Source: Firmicutes bacterium HGW-Firmicutes-2 (GTDB taxonomy: Bacteria; Bacillota; Clostridia; Lachnospirales; Vallitaleaceae). From it: DNA of 64,000 nt. The stretch is taken from positions 82,833 through 146,832 of the forward strand of contig PGZV01000015.1 of the NCBI GenBank assembly GCA_002841495.1, written 5' to 3'. The notes under the pieces were generated by a model. It was not told where the DNA came from and did not search any database. It saw only the letters and a program-made list of their open reading frames with translations. How positions within the stretch are numbered: position 1 is the stretch's first letter; each line of letters opens with the position of its first letter. The position numbers and the translations under genes were made by a program. Of the stretch, positions 42,016-50,721 are shown one piece after another.

Positions 42016-43302
42016 TTAGTATAACAATTCTACTAGGGCTGTCGAGAAAAATGGCACATAAGTAATTAACAACAATACAATTATGAGTAATAAGTAGAAC
42101 GGTAGTGCCGCTTGTATGAAATCCTTAGTCTTACACTTGGTAATACCACATGTAACAAACATTAATGTCCCCATAGGTGGAGAAATAGCGCCAATAGCAT
42201 TATTAAAAATATAGATCATAGCAAAATGAATCTCATTGATTCCAAAAGCTTTTGCAATCGGTGCAAGCAAAGGCACTAAGATAATCATTGATGCATTGCC
42301 TTCGATAAACATACCTACCATTAAGAGAAAAATATTTACAATTAATAGAAAAACATACTTATTATCGATGTTAGAGACAATCCACTCTGTCAAATGTTGA
42401 GGAATTCTTTCTTTGGTTAAGATCCATGAAAAAACAGTCGCTGCTGCAACAATGAGCATTATAGAAGAAGTTGTGGTCACTGTTTCTTTTATAGAAGTGA
42501 AGAAGTCTCGCATTTTCAGCTCACGATAGGATACGCCTAAAAGGATTGCGTATAAAATTGCAACCGAACCTGCTTCCGTAGCTGTAAATACACCTAAACG
42601 AATACCACCGATAATAATAATCGGCAACATCAGAGGGAAAATCGCTGGTTTGATCGCTTTTGCGACCTGACTTCTAGCCAATTTTTCTGTTCTAATCGGT
42701 GCATAACCACGTTTTTTTGATATTCTCATGACCAGAATCATCAAAGCACCTGTTAATAATGTCCCTATACCAATACCAGAGATGAAGAGTTTTCCTATAG
42801 AAACGTTTGCAATGCTTCCATAGATAATCATAGCTATTCCTGGTGGAATTAAGGGTGTAATCATTGAGGATGTTGCTGTAACAACAGAAGAAAAGGCATT
42901 GGAAAAACCTTTTTTTCTCATTTCAGGAACAAGCATCTTAGATTGCATCGCTGCATCTGCAATATTAGAACCGGACAACCCACCCATTAGTGCAGATAAA
43001 AGAATATTTACTTGAGCTAAACCACCACTCATACGGCCGGTAACGACTTCCGCAAAGTTCATAATCCTTTTGGTTACACCACTGTAGTTCATCAAAACCC
43101 CTGCACCTACAAAAAAAGGAATCGCCAGTAAAGATATACTTTCAGCGCCGCCAATGGACTGTTGAGCAAATATAATAGGATTAATACCGGGGGTCATTAT
43201 AAAATAGAAAATTGACCCACCCAATATGGCAATAAACACCGGTACTTTGAGAAACAACAATACCAAGAGTACTATAGCCGTTATAAGGACTATTTCATTC
43301 AT
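42016..43302 (-). CDS. dctM: TRAP transporter large permease DctM
   Basis: A 428-aa protein with about 12 helices. Family marks are PVFIAILGGSIFYF, IPFFVGAGVLMNYSGVTKRI, GGLSGSNIADAAMQSKMLVPEM (about 108-129) and IPPGIAMIIYGSIANVS. Uses a sodium or proton gradient to move a carboxylate or sugar acid handed over by DctP. It overlaps dctQ by 4 bp. Confidence 0.95.
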   Translation of the reverse strand: MNEIVLITAIVLLVLLFLKVPVFIAILGGSIFYFIMTPGINPIIFAQQSIGGAESISLLAIPFFVGAGVLMNYSGVTKRIMNFAEVVTGRMSGGLAQVNILLSALMGGLSGSNIADAAMQSKMLVPEMRKKGFSNAFSSVVTATSSMITPLIPPGIAMIIYGSIANVSIGKLFISGIGIGTLLTGALMILVMRISKKRGYAPIRTEKLARSQVAKAIKPAIFPLMLPIIIIGGIRLGVFTATEAGSVAILYAILLGVSYRELKMRDFFTSIKETVTTTSSIMLIVAAATVFSWILTKERIPQHLTEWIVSNIDNKYVFLLIVNIFLLMVGMFIEGNASMIILVPLLAPIAKAFGINEIHFAMIYIFNNAIGAISPPMGTLMFVTCGITKCKTKDFIQAALPFYLLLIIVLLLITYVPFFSTALVELLY

Positions 43303-43811
43303 TCTCTAACCTCCACGACGTCACCTATTTTTTTTATTTCTTGATATGTGGCAAAAATATAGCTTATCACCATAGAAGCTACCGAAATTGGAACTATGCC
43401 ATAAATCAAGGAATAAGGGATGCTTAACATATTGGTTGTGCGCTCATTCATGAGGAAAAGCCTGACATATCCTATGCTTTGCACAAAAAGATAACTAAGT
43501 ACAAAAAAGACAACTAAAGCTATTAGTATATCAATAACTTTTTGAATTTTCACTGGAAACATGTCAACTACCATCTCGATGGCCACATGATTACCTGTTC
43601 TAAAGGCAGCTCCGGCTGCAACATATACAATCCAGACCATGCACCAAAGCTGTACCTCTTCTAGCCATGTAAATGGTTGATTCATGCCGTATCGCATAAC
43701 AACGCCCATAAAGGTAAGTGTCACAAGTGTGGCTAAAGCCACACCTGCAACAACTATATCCAAATTGCCTAGAAGAATAAGGACTTTATTTTTGTTATTC
43801 AAGAAAACCAC
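43299..43811 (-). CDS. dctQ: TRAP transporter small permease DctQ
   Basis: A 170-aa protein with four helices (about 13-35, 50-70, 88-110, 130-152). It carries the DctQ-type WLEEVQLWCMVWIVYVAAGAAFRTGNHVA segment (44-72). It forms the scaffold for DctM. Overlaps dctM (ATGA) and starts 30 bp after dctP. Confidence 0.9.
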   Translation of the reverse strand: MVFLNNKNKVLILLGNLDIVVAGVALATLVTLTFMGVVMRYGMNQPFTWLEEVQLWCMVWIVYVAAGAAFRTGNHVAIEMVVDMFPVKIQKVIDILIALVVFFVLSYLFVQSIGYVRLFLMNERTTNMLSIPYSLIYGIVPISVASMVISYIFATYQEIKKIGDVVEVRE

Positions 43812-43841
43812 CTATTCCTTTTCTATCTACTTTAACCTCGT

Positions 43842-44903
43842 TTACATACCCATTGCTTTTTTTACTGTTTCATATAGATTATCTGACCAACCAAAAACAC
43901 TACCTTTTTCATAGAATGATTCTGAAGCCTCAATGAACTTCTGCGTGTTTTCAGGTGTCATTTCTGTAACGGTTACACCTTCATCAATCATCATTTGAAG
44001 GTACTCATCTGTTGACTCATCTACCAAACCATTGTTATAGATGCCGGCTTCCTTACCAGTTGAGATCAATAATTCTTGTTGCTCCGGTGTCAAACTATCA
44101 AAGAACATTGTACCACTCACCCATGTTGTAAAGTTTTTAACATGTCCATCAAGTAGAAGGTAAGGTGAAACTTCATGCAATTTTCTACCATATAGTGTTG
44201 CTAATGGATTCTCGGCACCATCTATTGTTTTTGTTTGTAACGCTTGATACACTTCATCCAATGCCATACCTGTTGCAGTTGCGCCTAAAGCATTAAATCC
44301 TTCTGTTTGGATTTGATTACTTGGTACACGGATTTTTAAGCCTCTTAGATCTTCAGGAGATTCAACTAATTTGTTGGTCATCGTGTGACGCTCTCCATAC
44401 TTCCAGTTAGAAGATAACAGTTTTAAGCCTTTAACTTCTAGTAATGCGGATTGTTCAGCATACCAATCACTTTCAGTTAATGTCCAAGCTTGCTCCCATG
44501 TTTCAAACAAGAATGGCCCAAAAAGGATTCCCATATCTTTAACACCATAATCTGCATAAAAAGCACCATCTGCAAGAGTTACAACCGGTTCACCTAAGAG
44601 CATCGAGTCAATAAGCTCACTCTTGGTTCCCAACTGACTATCCGGAAACAATTCAATAACAAGGCTACCATCGCCTCTTTCAGCAACTAATTCTTGCCAC
44701 TTCACAAGTCCTTGACCTACCGGTTCAGAAATGGAATTCTCAAAACCAATCTGTACTTTTACCACATCTACAGGTGTTTCAGTAACTGTCTCTGTCGTTT
44801 GTTCCGGTTGTGTAGCATCAGTAGTTTCTGTTACTTTCTGACCACAAGCTGTCATCCCCACTAATAATAACACTGCCATCATGATTGCAAATAGCTTTTT
44901 CAT
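43842..44903 (-). CDS. dctP: TRAP transporter solute-binding lipoprotein DctP
   Basis: A 353-aa protein with a lipoprotein signal ending MTACG (Cys20). A Thr/Glu-rich linker to about residue 48 is followed by the DctP fold: VQIGFENSISEPVGQGLVKWQEL, FPDSQLGTKSELIDSMLLG, and the ligand arginine in LKIRVPSNQIQTEGFNALGA with GAENPL further on. Substrate is probably a sugar acid given the neighbouring dehydrogenase and FCD regulator. A good promoter is visible in front of it, so it may be transcribed apart from the dehydrogenase. Confidence 0.93.
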   Translation of the reverse strand: MKKLFAIMMAVLLLVGMTACGQKVTETTDATQPEQTTETVTETPVDVVKVQIGFENSISEPVGQGLVKWQELVAERGDGSLVIELFPDSQLGTKSELIDSMLLGEPVVTLADGAFYADYGVKDMGILFGPFLFETWEQAWTLTESDWYAEQSALLEVKGLKLLSSNWKYGERHTMTNKLVESPEDLRGLKIRVPSNQIQTEGFNALGATATGMALDEVYQALQTKTIDGAENPLATLYGRKLHEVSPYLLLDGHVKNFTTWVSGTMFFDSLTPEQQELLISTGKEAGIYNNGLVDESTDEYLQMMIDEGVTVTEMTPENTQKFIEASESFYEKGSVFGWSDNLYETVKKAMGM

Positions 44904-44939
44904 AATAAATCCTCCTTAAGATACAATTATCTGGTTTCT

Positions 44940-44986
44940 ATTATACATGAAATAGAAAATTACAAAACATTTTCTATAGTGTATAC
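44940..44986 (-). promoter_or_regulatory. Internal promoter for dctP with GTATAC dyad
   Basis: On the minus strand TTTTGT (44962-44967) and TATAAT (44940-44945) are 16 bp apart. A GTATAC (44981-44986) similar to sites near gntR lies just upstream and touches the end of the dehydrogenase gene. Confidence 0.5.
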
Positions 44987-44987
44987 C

Positions 44988-46004
44988 TTAAAATTCAAAC
45001 ATTACTTTTAGCATGGAGCCTGGGTTTTCACTAAACTCAGTAAAGGCTAATGCTGCATCATCTACTTTGTATACATTTGTCACTATTCTATCCAAATCAA
45101 TATTGCCATTCTTTACAATTTCAATCAGTTCTTCAAAATCCTTTTTTAATGCATTTCTAGAGCCATAAATATTTAACTCTTTCTTCTGAATCATTGTAAA
45201 ATTAAAATCAAGATTCGATTTGCCTACACCAATAAGTACGACTCTACCACCAAACGCTGCTGCATCTATGCAATTTTGAAATGTACTTGGCAAACCAACC
45301 GCTTCTATGGTTACATCAAATCCATTGCCACTTGTAACTTTCTCAACCGCTTCGTCAAAATCACTGGGGCTACTGTTTAAAATTGTACCATCAACTCCAA
45401 GCTCTTTGGCATAGACCAGTTTTTGCTTTGAAACATCACTGATATAGACTTCTGCACCTAATACTTTGGCTGCTATGGCTGCTAAAACACCAATGGTACC
45501 TGCACCTAGAATTAAGACTCGGTCACCCTTTTTGACATCTGCCCGTGAAACACCATGATAGCTTATACAAAACGGTTCAATTAGTGATAATGTTTTTGGA
45601 GAAAGCCCTTTGCCATCGTATATTCTTTCAATCGGCATCGTTATATATTCTGAAAAGGCGCCTTCTCTTTGCACACCCATGGTCTGGTTTGTTGTACAGC
45701 AATTGACCAAGCCTCTCTCACATGAATAACATTCGCCACAATTAAAATAAGGATTACATGTGACAATCATACCTTTACTTAAGCCAAAAGTATTATCACC
45801 TACTTCTATGATTTCAGCCGAAAATTCATGACCAGGTACTCTTGGATAAGATACATAAGCAAAAGTGCCTCTATACGTGCCTAGATCGCTACCACATATG
45901 CCACCGTAGAGGATTTTTAAAAGTGCTTCTCCTTTTTGGGGAACAGGTATAGGCATTTCTGTTATTTCAACGACACCCGGTTCTTTTATGTTAACTGTCT
46001 TCAT
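44988..46004 (-). CDS. Zinc-dependent alcohol/polyol dehydrogenase (MDR family)
   Basis: A 338-aa medium-chain dehydrogenase. Catalytic zinc: Cys in GGICGSDLGTYRG (about 37) and GHEFSAEI (His/Glu about 59-60). Structural zinc: CGECYSCERGLVNCC (about 89-103). The Rossmann motif is GAGTIGVLAA (about 168). Closest in style to sorbitol, threonine or L-idonate/galactonate dehydrogenases. With a TRAP transporter and GntR/FCD regulator, oxidation of an imported sugar acid is the likely role. Exact substrate cannot be assigned. Confidence 0.88.
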   Translation of the reverse strand: MKTVNIKEPGVVEITEMPIPVPQKGEALLKILYGGICGSDLGTYRGTFAYVSYPRVPGHEFSAEIIEVGDNTFGLSKGMIVTCNPYFNCGECYSCERGLVNCCTTNQTMGVQREGAFSEYITMPIERIYDGKGLSPKTLSLIEPFCISYHGVSRADVKKGDRVLILGAGTIGVLAAIAAKVLGAEVYISDVSKQKLVYAKELGVDGTILNSSPSDFDEAVEKVTSGNGFDVTIEAVGLPSTFQNCIDAAAFGGRVVLIGVGKSNLDFNFTMIQKKELNIYGSRNALKKDFEELIEIVKNGNIDLDRIVTNVYKVDDAALAFTEFSENPGSMLKVMFEF

Positions 46005-46095
46005 TTAAAACCTCCACATTCATACGGTTTACATTTTGTGTAATATATGCATTTTAGACGCCTTTTATTTATTTAAACGTTTTGTTGTGTTCCGT

Positions 46096-46108
46096 GTTGT
46101 ATACATCA
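46096..46108. promoter_or_regulatory. Candidate GntR/FCD operator, gntR-dehydrogenase gap
   Basis: GTTGTATACATCA, with the TGTATACA dyad, fits the loose t.GT..AC.a pattern of FadR-type regulators. The same 13 bases occur at 47315-47327, and GTATAC also occurs at 46314 and 44981. The rest of the 375-bp gap (46005-46379) is AT-rich promoter-like DNA without genes. Confidence 0.4.
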
Positions 46109-46379
46109 CAAAATATATGTTACTCTCTTCAGGAATATTTGTCAATACTTTTGGAGCTAATTTTTAAATTTTATGTGCTATTGTTACAAATTTAACATAA
46201 ATCTTTGTGTATTTCCATGCATTTTATCGTCTTTCATACATTTTCCCTTCAATAAGTGGGCAAATTCCACAACATTTTAAGTCTTTTTATAGTATTCACA
46301 AAAGTATACATTCGTGTTATTATAAGTTAGTCTATTAGATAGAGTACAATACATCTACGAAAGGAATGACAAATATATA

Positions 46380-47045
46380 ATGGCCATCAGTTTAAAACAA
46401 AAAGCCTATACAATTATAAAATCAAAAATATTAAATTGCGAGTATCCACCTAGCATGTTTCTAAACGAAGAAATATTATGCAATGAAATTAACGCAAGCA
46501 GAACACCAATTAGAGATGCTTTGGTACGTTTAGAACAAGAAAACCTCGTTACTATTTTACCAAAAAAAGGCATCATCGTGAGTTCCTTAACCATTAGCGA
46601 AATCAATGCCATATATGAAACCAGAATCCTGCTGGAGCCGTATATCCTTCTTAACTATGGCGCGCGCATTACAGAAGACATTCTAAAAAGGATGAAAGAT
46701 AGTATTACGCGTATGGATCTTGATAAAGAGAGCCTTTCAAATGAGGCAATCAGCGACTTGTATGTCATTGATGATGAGTATCACAAGCTTCTGATTGGCT
46801 TATGTAATAATAAGTATCTGATACAATGTCATGATCATATCTATGCCCAGAACTATCGTTTACGCATCATGAGTGGTAATCAAATTCCTGAAAGGCTCAT
46901 TGCTTCGAAAAATGAGCATCTGAAAATTCATAACTATATCATTCAAGAAAACTATATTAAAGCCAGTGAGGCTCTAAAAGAACATCTACTGGCTTCAAAA
47001 GAAGCCGCATTCAAAGTTATTATAAATAGCACTTTTCCTGTATAG
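46380..47045 (+). CDS. GntR-family regulator with FCD effector domain
   Basis: A 221-aa protein. Residues about 5-70 form the winged helix (LKQKAYTIIKSKILNCEYPPS, LCNEINASRTPIRDALVRLEQENLV) and about 80-215 the all-helical FCD domain (ISEINAIYETRILLEPYI, DDEYHKLLIGLCNNKYLI, EHLKIHNYIIQENYIKA), whose metal site normally binds carboxylates. It is divergent from the dehydrogenase/TRAP operon and probably controls it in response to the imported acid or its product. Confidence 0.92.
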   Translation: MAISLKQKAYTIIKSKILNCEYPPSMFLNEEILCNEINASRTPIRDALVRLEQENLVTILPKKGIIVSSLTISEINAIYETRILLEPYILLNYGARITEDILKRMKDSITRMDLDKESLSNEAISDLYVIDDEYHKLLIGLCNNKYLIQCHDHIYAQNYRLRIMSGNQIPERLIASKNEHLKIHNYIIQENYIKASEALKEHLLASKEAAFKVIINSTFPV

Positions 47046-47062
47046 CCTATAGCCATATCAAG

Positions 47063-47140
47063 CAAGAAAAGAAGCTTCGCTTCGTTATGAGCTCTGCTCA
47101 TATTTCTGAACGGTTCGACAGGAAAGGACTTTGACGTATT
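47063..47140 (+). repeat. Hairpin repeat, copy 2
   Basis: 78 bp, differing from copy 3 at a single base. Contains GAAGC-ttc-GCTTC, ATGAGC-tct-GCTCAT and GAAC-g-GTTC dyads and ends CTTTGACGTATT. Starts 18 bp after the gntR stop. Confidence 0.92.
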
Positions 47141-47187
47141 CTGCCATATTTCAGGGCTGAATACTTAAGTATAACTTTCCTTGAGAA

Positions 47188-47265
47188 CAAGAAAAGAAGC
47201 TTCGCTTCGTTATGAGCTCTGCTCATATTTCTGAACGGTTCGACAGGAAAGGTCTTTGACGTATT
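47188..47265 (+). repeat. Hairpin repeat, copy 3
   Basis: A direct repeat of 47063-47140 at 125 bp spacing (one mismatch in 78). It runs into a further hairpin at 47266-47304. Confidence 0.92.
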
Positions 47266-47304
47266 AAGGCATATTTTTATTGGTAACTCATGAAAATATG
47301 CCTT
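47266..47304 (+). terminator. Possible terminator between gntR and modA
   Basis: AAGGCATATTTT pairs perfectly with AAAATATGCCTT around a 15-nt loop, and CTTTATTGTTG follows. The long loop and interrupted T-run make it only a possible terminator. The remaining part of the gap to modA (47305-47534) holds a GTTGTATACATCA site and AT-rich DNA; no ModE box or molybdenum-cofactor riboswitch was recognised. Confidence 0.45.
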
Positions 47305-47534
47305 CTTTATTGTTGTTGTATACATCAGTGTATTGTTTGCTTGTTGCTTATAATAAATACAATCCTTACCTTTATAAGATTGAATAATAACCACAAATTG
47401 ACTTCCATCCCTATAATACGTATAATTGATTAAAGTGTCAAAACTAAGTAGAATATAACAATAATAATATAATACATTTCGCATATTTCCTTTTACTTTC
47501 GTTACTGTCAGACTATACAAAAAGGAGCATTATT

Positions 47535-48353
47535 ATGAAAAAAAACTTCATTTTACTATTTCTAATATTAACCGGTATGAGCTTAACAGGCTGCGACACC
47601 AAAGAGAATATCGCTTCTACCACAGACAACCCTGGTGAATCAGCAGATCCAATAACCCAAGAAAAGGGTGAATTAACCATTGCAGCAGCATCTTCTCTAA
47701 CAGAGGGTTTCACTGAAATAGGCGCAGCCTTTGAAATATCCAATAACTGTAGTGTTACTCTTTCTTTTGGTTCAACCGGAACTCTCGTAGAACAGATTAC
47801 CAATGGTGCCCCCTTTGATATCTTTGCTGCCGCAAATGAAAGTGCTATCACAGATCTTGATGAAAAAAGTGCCATTTTTTCAGATACAACCCAGATATAC
47901 GCCATAGGCCGCATCGGTATAGCCACATATAAAGGTCGTGAGATTGAAGCAACAACACTAGAAGATCTAAAAAATCCGAAGATCAAAGTCATCGCTATAG
48001 CCAGCCCCGAACATGCACCCTATGGCTTGGCCGCAAAACAAGCGATTGAAGCAGCAGGCTTATGGGACACGCTCGAACCCAAAATAGTTTTTGGTAAAAA
48101 CATAGCAGAGACACTTACATATTTAACTACCGGAAATGCGGATGTTGCTTTTATAGCACTCTCACAAAATGATGAAACAATTCTAAATTTTTATATGATA
48201 GATTCCAGTATGCACGCACCTTTAAATCAGGCAATGGCTGTAATTAAAGACACCAAGAATGAAGCCTTAGCAAGACAATTCATTGAATATGTGAATGGTC
48301 CCAAAGGAAAAGAAATAATGCAAAAATATGGTTTCGTAACACCTGAGGAGTAA
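47535..48353 (+). CDS. modA: Molybdate-binding lipoprotein ModA
   Basis: A 272-aa protein with a lipoprotein signal ending LTGC (Cys20). It has the ModA fold: LTIAAASSLTEGFTEIGAAFE (about 50-70), LSFGSTGTLVEQITNGAPFDIFAAANES, IASPEHAPYGLAAKQAIEAAGLW and GNADVAFIALSQ. Serine and tyrosine ligands for the oxyanion are in these segments. First gene of modABC, AAAAGGAG upstream. Confidence 0.95.
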   Translation: MKKNFILLFLILTGMSLTGCDTKENIASTTDNPGESADPITQEKGELTIAAASSLTEGFTEIGAAFEISNNCSVTLSFGSTGTLVEQITNGAPFDIFAAANESAITDLDEKSAIFSDTTQIYAIGRIGIATYKGREIEATTLEDLKNPKIKVIAIASPEHAPYGLAAKQAIEAAGLWDTLEPKIVFGKNIAETLTYLTTGNADVAFIALSQNDETILNFYMIDSSMHAPLNQAMAVIKDTKNEALARQFIEYVNGPKGKEIMQKYGFVTPEE

Positions 48354-48357
48354 GCTT

Positions 48358-49029
48358 ATGAATAACGTCAATCTTTTTCCGTTATATTTATCATTTCGAG
48401 TCGCTTTTACTGCAACGATCATCAGCTTCTTATTCGGACTTCCTATTGCCTATTTTTTAAGTAGAGGCCATGGAAAAGCCGTGGATTTTGTGGATACGTT
48501 AACCAATTTACCTGTAGTATTACCGCCTACAGTGCTTGGGTATTATTTACTCGTTCTACTTGGGAGGCAGTCACCTATTGGGGCTTTTTTAGAAAACAAT
48601 TTTAACACTAGAATAGTATTTACGCCAACAGGTGCTATCATCGCAGCTACCGTTGTAGCTATACCCTACTTAATCAAAGCCTCAAAGACAGCCTTTCTTG
48701 AGATTAACCAAGACTATTTGAATGCAGCCAGACTGCTTGGTCGGGGTGAATTGAATATCTTTTTTACCGTTGTTATGCCCATCGCATGGCGTGGTATCGT
48801 GGCCGGCCTTACAATGTCTTTTGCCAGAGCTTTAGGTGATTTCGGAACCACCCTCATGGTTTCAGGCAGCATCCCTAATAAGACAATGACCATGCCTATA
48901 GCCATCTATGATGCCTTGCAGGCCGGTAATAAAGAAATGGCTAACTTACTTGTCCTCATTATGACCAGCATTGCCATTATCGTCTTATTTACAATCAACC
49001 AACTTGAGCGAAAGATGAAAAAGGGGTGA
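48358..49029 (+). CDS. modB: Molybdate ABC transporter permease ModB
   Basis: A 223-aa protein with five or six helices. It has the ModB-type LTNLPVVLPPTVLGYYLLVLLG (44-65) and the EAA loop LNAARLLGRGELNIFFTVVMPIAWRGI (about 120-146), which docks on ModC. Four bases separate it from modA. Confidence 0.95.
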   Translation: MNNVNLFPLYLSFRVAFTATIISFLFGLPIAYFLSRGHGKAVDFVDTLTNLPVVLPPTVLGYYLLVLLGRQSPIGAFLENNFNTRIVFTPTGAIIAATVVAIPYLIKASKTAFLEINQDYLNAARLLGRGELNIFFTVVMPIAWRGIVAGLTMSFARALGDFGTTLMVSGSIPNKTMTMPIAIYDALQAGNKEMANLLVLIMTSIAIIVLFTINQLERKMKKG

Positions 49030-49035
49030 CCAAAT

Positions 49036-50106
49036 ATGCTTGAAGTATCTTTGAAAAAGACCCTAGGAAAATTCACACTCCAATCATCCTTTACTGCTGA
49101 TAAAGGTGTACTGGGCATACTTGGTGCCTCCGGTTGTGGCAAAAGCATGACCTTAAAATGTATCTCAGGTCTTCAAACACCGGACGAGGGCAGTATTCGA
49201 CTTAACGGTGCGCTACTATTTTCCTCTGAATCAAAAGTTAATATACCATCACGAGAACGCAACATAGGCTACGTTTTTCAAAACTATGCCTTGTTTCCCC
49301 ATTTGACAGTTAGGCAAAACATCGCTTATGGTATGAAGCACTTTGAAAAAAGTCAGCGTGCACAAAAAGTCACCCATATGATTGAAAAGATGCAGCTTAA
49401 GGGTCTTGAGCATCACTATCCCTCTCAACTATCCGGTGGGCAACAACAAAGAACAGCTCTTGCAAGAACACTTATTACAGAACCGGATTTGTTATTCTTA
49501 GATGAGCCTTTTTCTGCTCTTGATAGTCATATTAAATACTTACTGGAAAAAGAATTGATGAAAATAATCAAAGAGAATTTTAATGGTATTGTATTACTAG
49601 TAACCCATAACATTGAAGAAGCTTACCGCATCTGTGACCAGATTATGATCATGGATCAAGGCCTGAATCTTCAACTCGGCCCAAAAGAAGACATTATAAA
49701 CAAACCTATTAATTTGACCACAGCCAGAATAACCGGGTGTAAAAATATACTTGATGTATCCATCTTAGAAGAACATAAGGACTACCTTCTACTTAAGTCT
49801 AATGCACTTATTTTTAAAGCAGCAAATAACCAAATACCCTTGTCCGACTCTATGCTTGCCGGCATCCGAGCCCACCACCTTAGGCTTTATTCCGAAAAAT
49901 CTCATAAGGACAATGTTTTTGATTGTGAAATTATGGAAAAAATAGAAGGGGTTTTCTCAACGACAATCATCGTCAATTGTGGCGGCAATGTGCTTCAACT
50001 GGAAATAGCTAAAGCCTCATGCCCTCACATATCGGAATCCAACACTAATAAAATCAAACTACACATACCTATGAAGCATGTTTTCTTAATGGAAAATGAC
50101 CTATAA
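49036..50106 (+). CDS. modC: Molybdate ABC transporter ATPase ModC
   Basis: A 356-aa protein. Walker A GASGCGKSM (about 32-40; Met replaces the usual Thr after Ser), VFQNYALFPHLTV Q-loop, LSGGQQQRTALAR signature, LLFLDEPFSALD Walker B and TH switch. The C-terminal portion (about 240-356) corresponds to the TOBE/molybdate-sensing region, though divergent. Completes a molybdate or tungstate uptake system; tungstate cannot be ruled out. Confidence 0.93.
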   Translation: MLEVSLKKTLGKFTLQSSFTADKGVLGILGASGCGKSMTLKCISGLQTPDEGSIRLNGALLFSSESKVNIPSRERNIGYVFQNYALFPHLTVRQNIAYGMKHFEKSQRAQKVTHMIEKMQLKGLEHHYPSQLSGGQQQRTALARTLITEPDLLFLDEPFSALDSHIKYLLEKELMKIIKENFNGIVLLVTHNIEEAYRICDQIMIMDQGLNLQLGPKEDIINKPINLTTARITGCKNILDVSILEEHKDYLLLKSNALIFKAANNQIPLSDSMLAGIRAHHLRLYSEKSHKDNVFDCEIMEKIEGVFSTTIIVNCGGNVLQLEIAKASCPHISESNTNKIKLHIPMKHVFLMENDL

Positions 50107-50119
50107 GATAAAGTCTATA

Positions 50120-50551
50120 TTAATTTTCAGCCAGTGTTTTTATACGCTCCAGCGCTTTGGGAAACCTGATGTTAAAGGTTTCTTCTTGCTCTTGGGGTAC
50201 GTCAAATACAACCAATAATGTTGTAACACCGTTTTCATCACTTAGAGTATAACGTTCCGAACCACCCGTCCACTCCTCATCCCGTAGCGCTTCTCCACTT
50301 TCTTTTGTGTCTGCACTATGCCTAAACAATGCAATCTCATTCGGGATCAGTTTCTCTACCAGACTTGTTACACCATAACCACCTACAGAAGATATGAACT
50401 GGATTTCATTGCCTTCTATCATTTCACCTTTCATGTATGTGCCTTCATCAATAATATTTGACCAGTCACGGAATGTCTTATCTTCCCAAAGGGTTGTCCA
50501 AACCTTTTCTTTTGATGCATTTATTTCTATTGAGAATTGAACTTCTTTCAT
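50120..50551 (-). CDS. SRPBCC (AHSA1-like) domain protein
   Basis: The ATG at 50551 (MKEVQFSIEINASKEKVWTTLW) has AAGGAGGAATACT before it and is preferred to a longer frame. The 143-aa protein is a START-like ligand-binding fold: helix-grip start with ASKEKVW, FRDWSNIIDEGTY, GGSERYTLSDENGVTTLLVVFDV and a C-terminal helix (FPKALERIKTLAEN). Function is unknown; convergent with modC with a 13-bp gap. Confidence 0.8.
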   Translation of the reverse strand: MKEVQFSIEINASKEKVWTTLWEDKTFRDWSNIIDEGTYMKGEMIEGNEIQFISSVGGYGVTSLVEKLIPNEIALFRHSADTKESGEALRDEEWTGGSERYTLSDENGVTTLLVVFDVPQEQEETFNIRFPKALERIKTLAEN

Positions 50552-50634
50552 AGTATTCCTCCTTAAATACTTTATTGTTGACTTAAAATTAATCATTCAC
50601 CTATTTATATAATAGCTTATTTTTAATGTAGAAC

Positions 50635-50668
50635 AAAAAAAGAATCAATTCAATAGAATTGACTCTTT
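50635..50668 (-). terminator. Terminator of the DUF1002 gene
   Basis: On the minus strand AAGAGTCAATTC-tatt-GAATTGATTCTT (one G-U pair), then TTTTTGTTC. 54 bp past the stop. Confidence 0.9.
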
Positions 50669-50721
50669 AGACATTTTCTTTAATTTGAGTTTCTAACTTT
50701 ACTTTCCCTAATGATTTCTAA

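Noticed and set aside
47098..47520. 140-aa minus-strand open frame
   Set aside because: It reads through two hairpin repeats and promoter DNA, has no good ribosome binding site and shows no protein family features.
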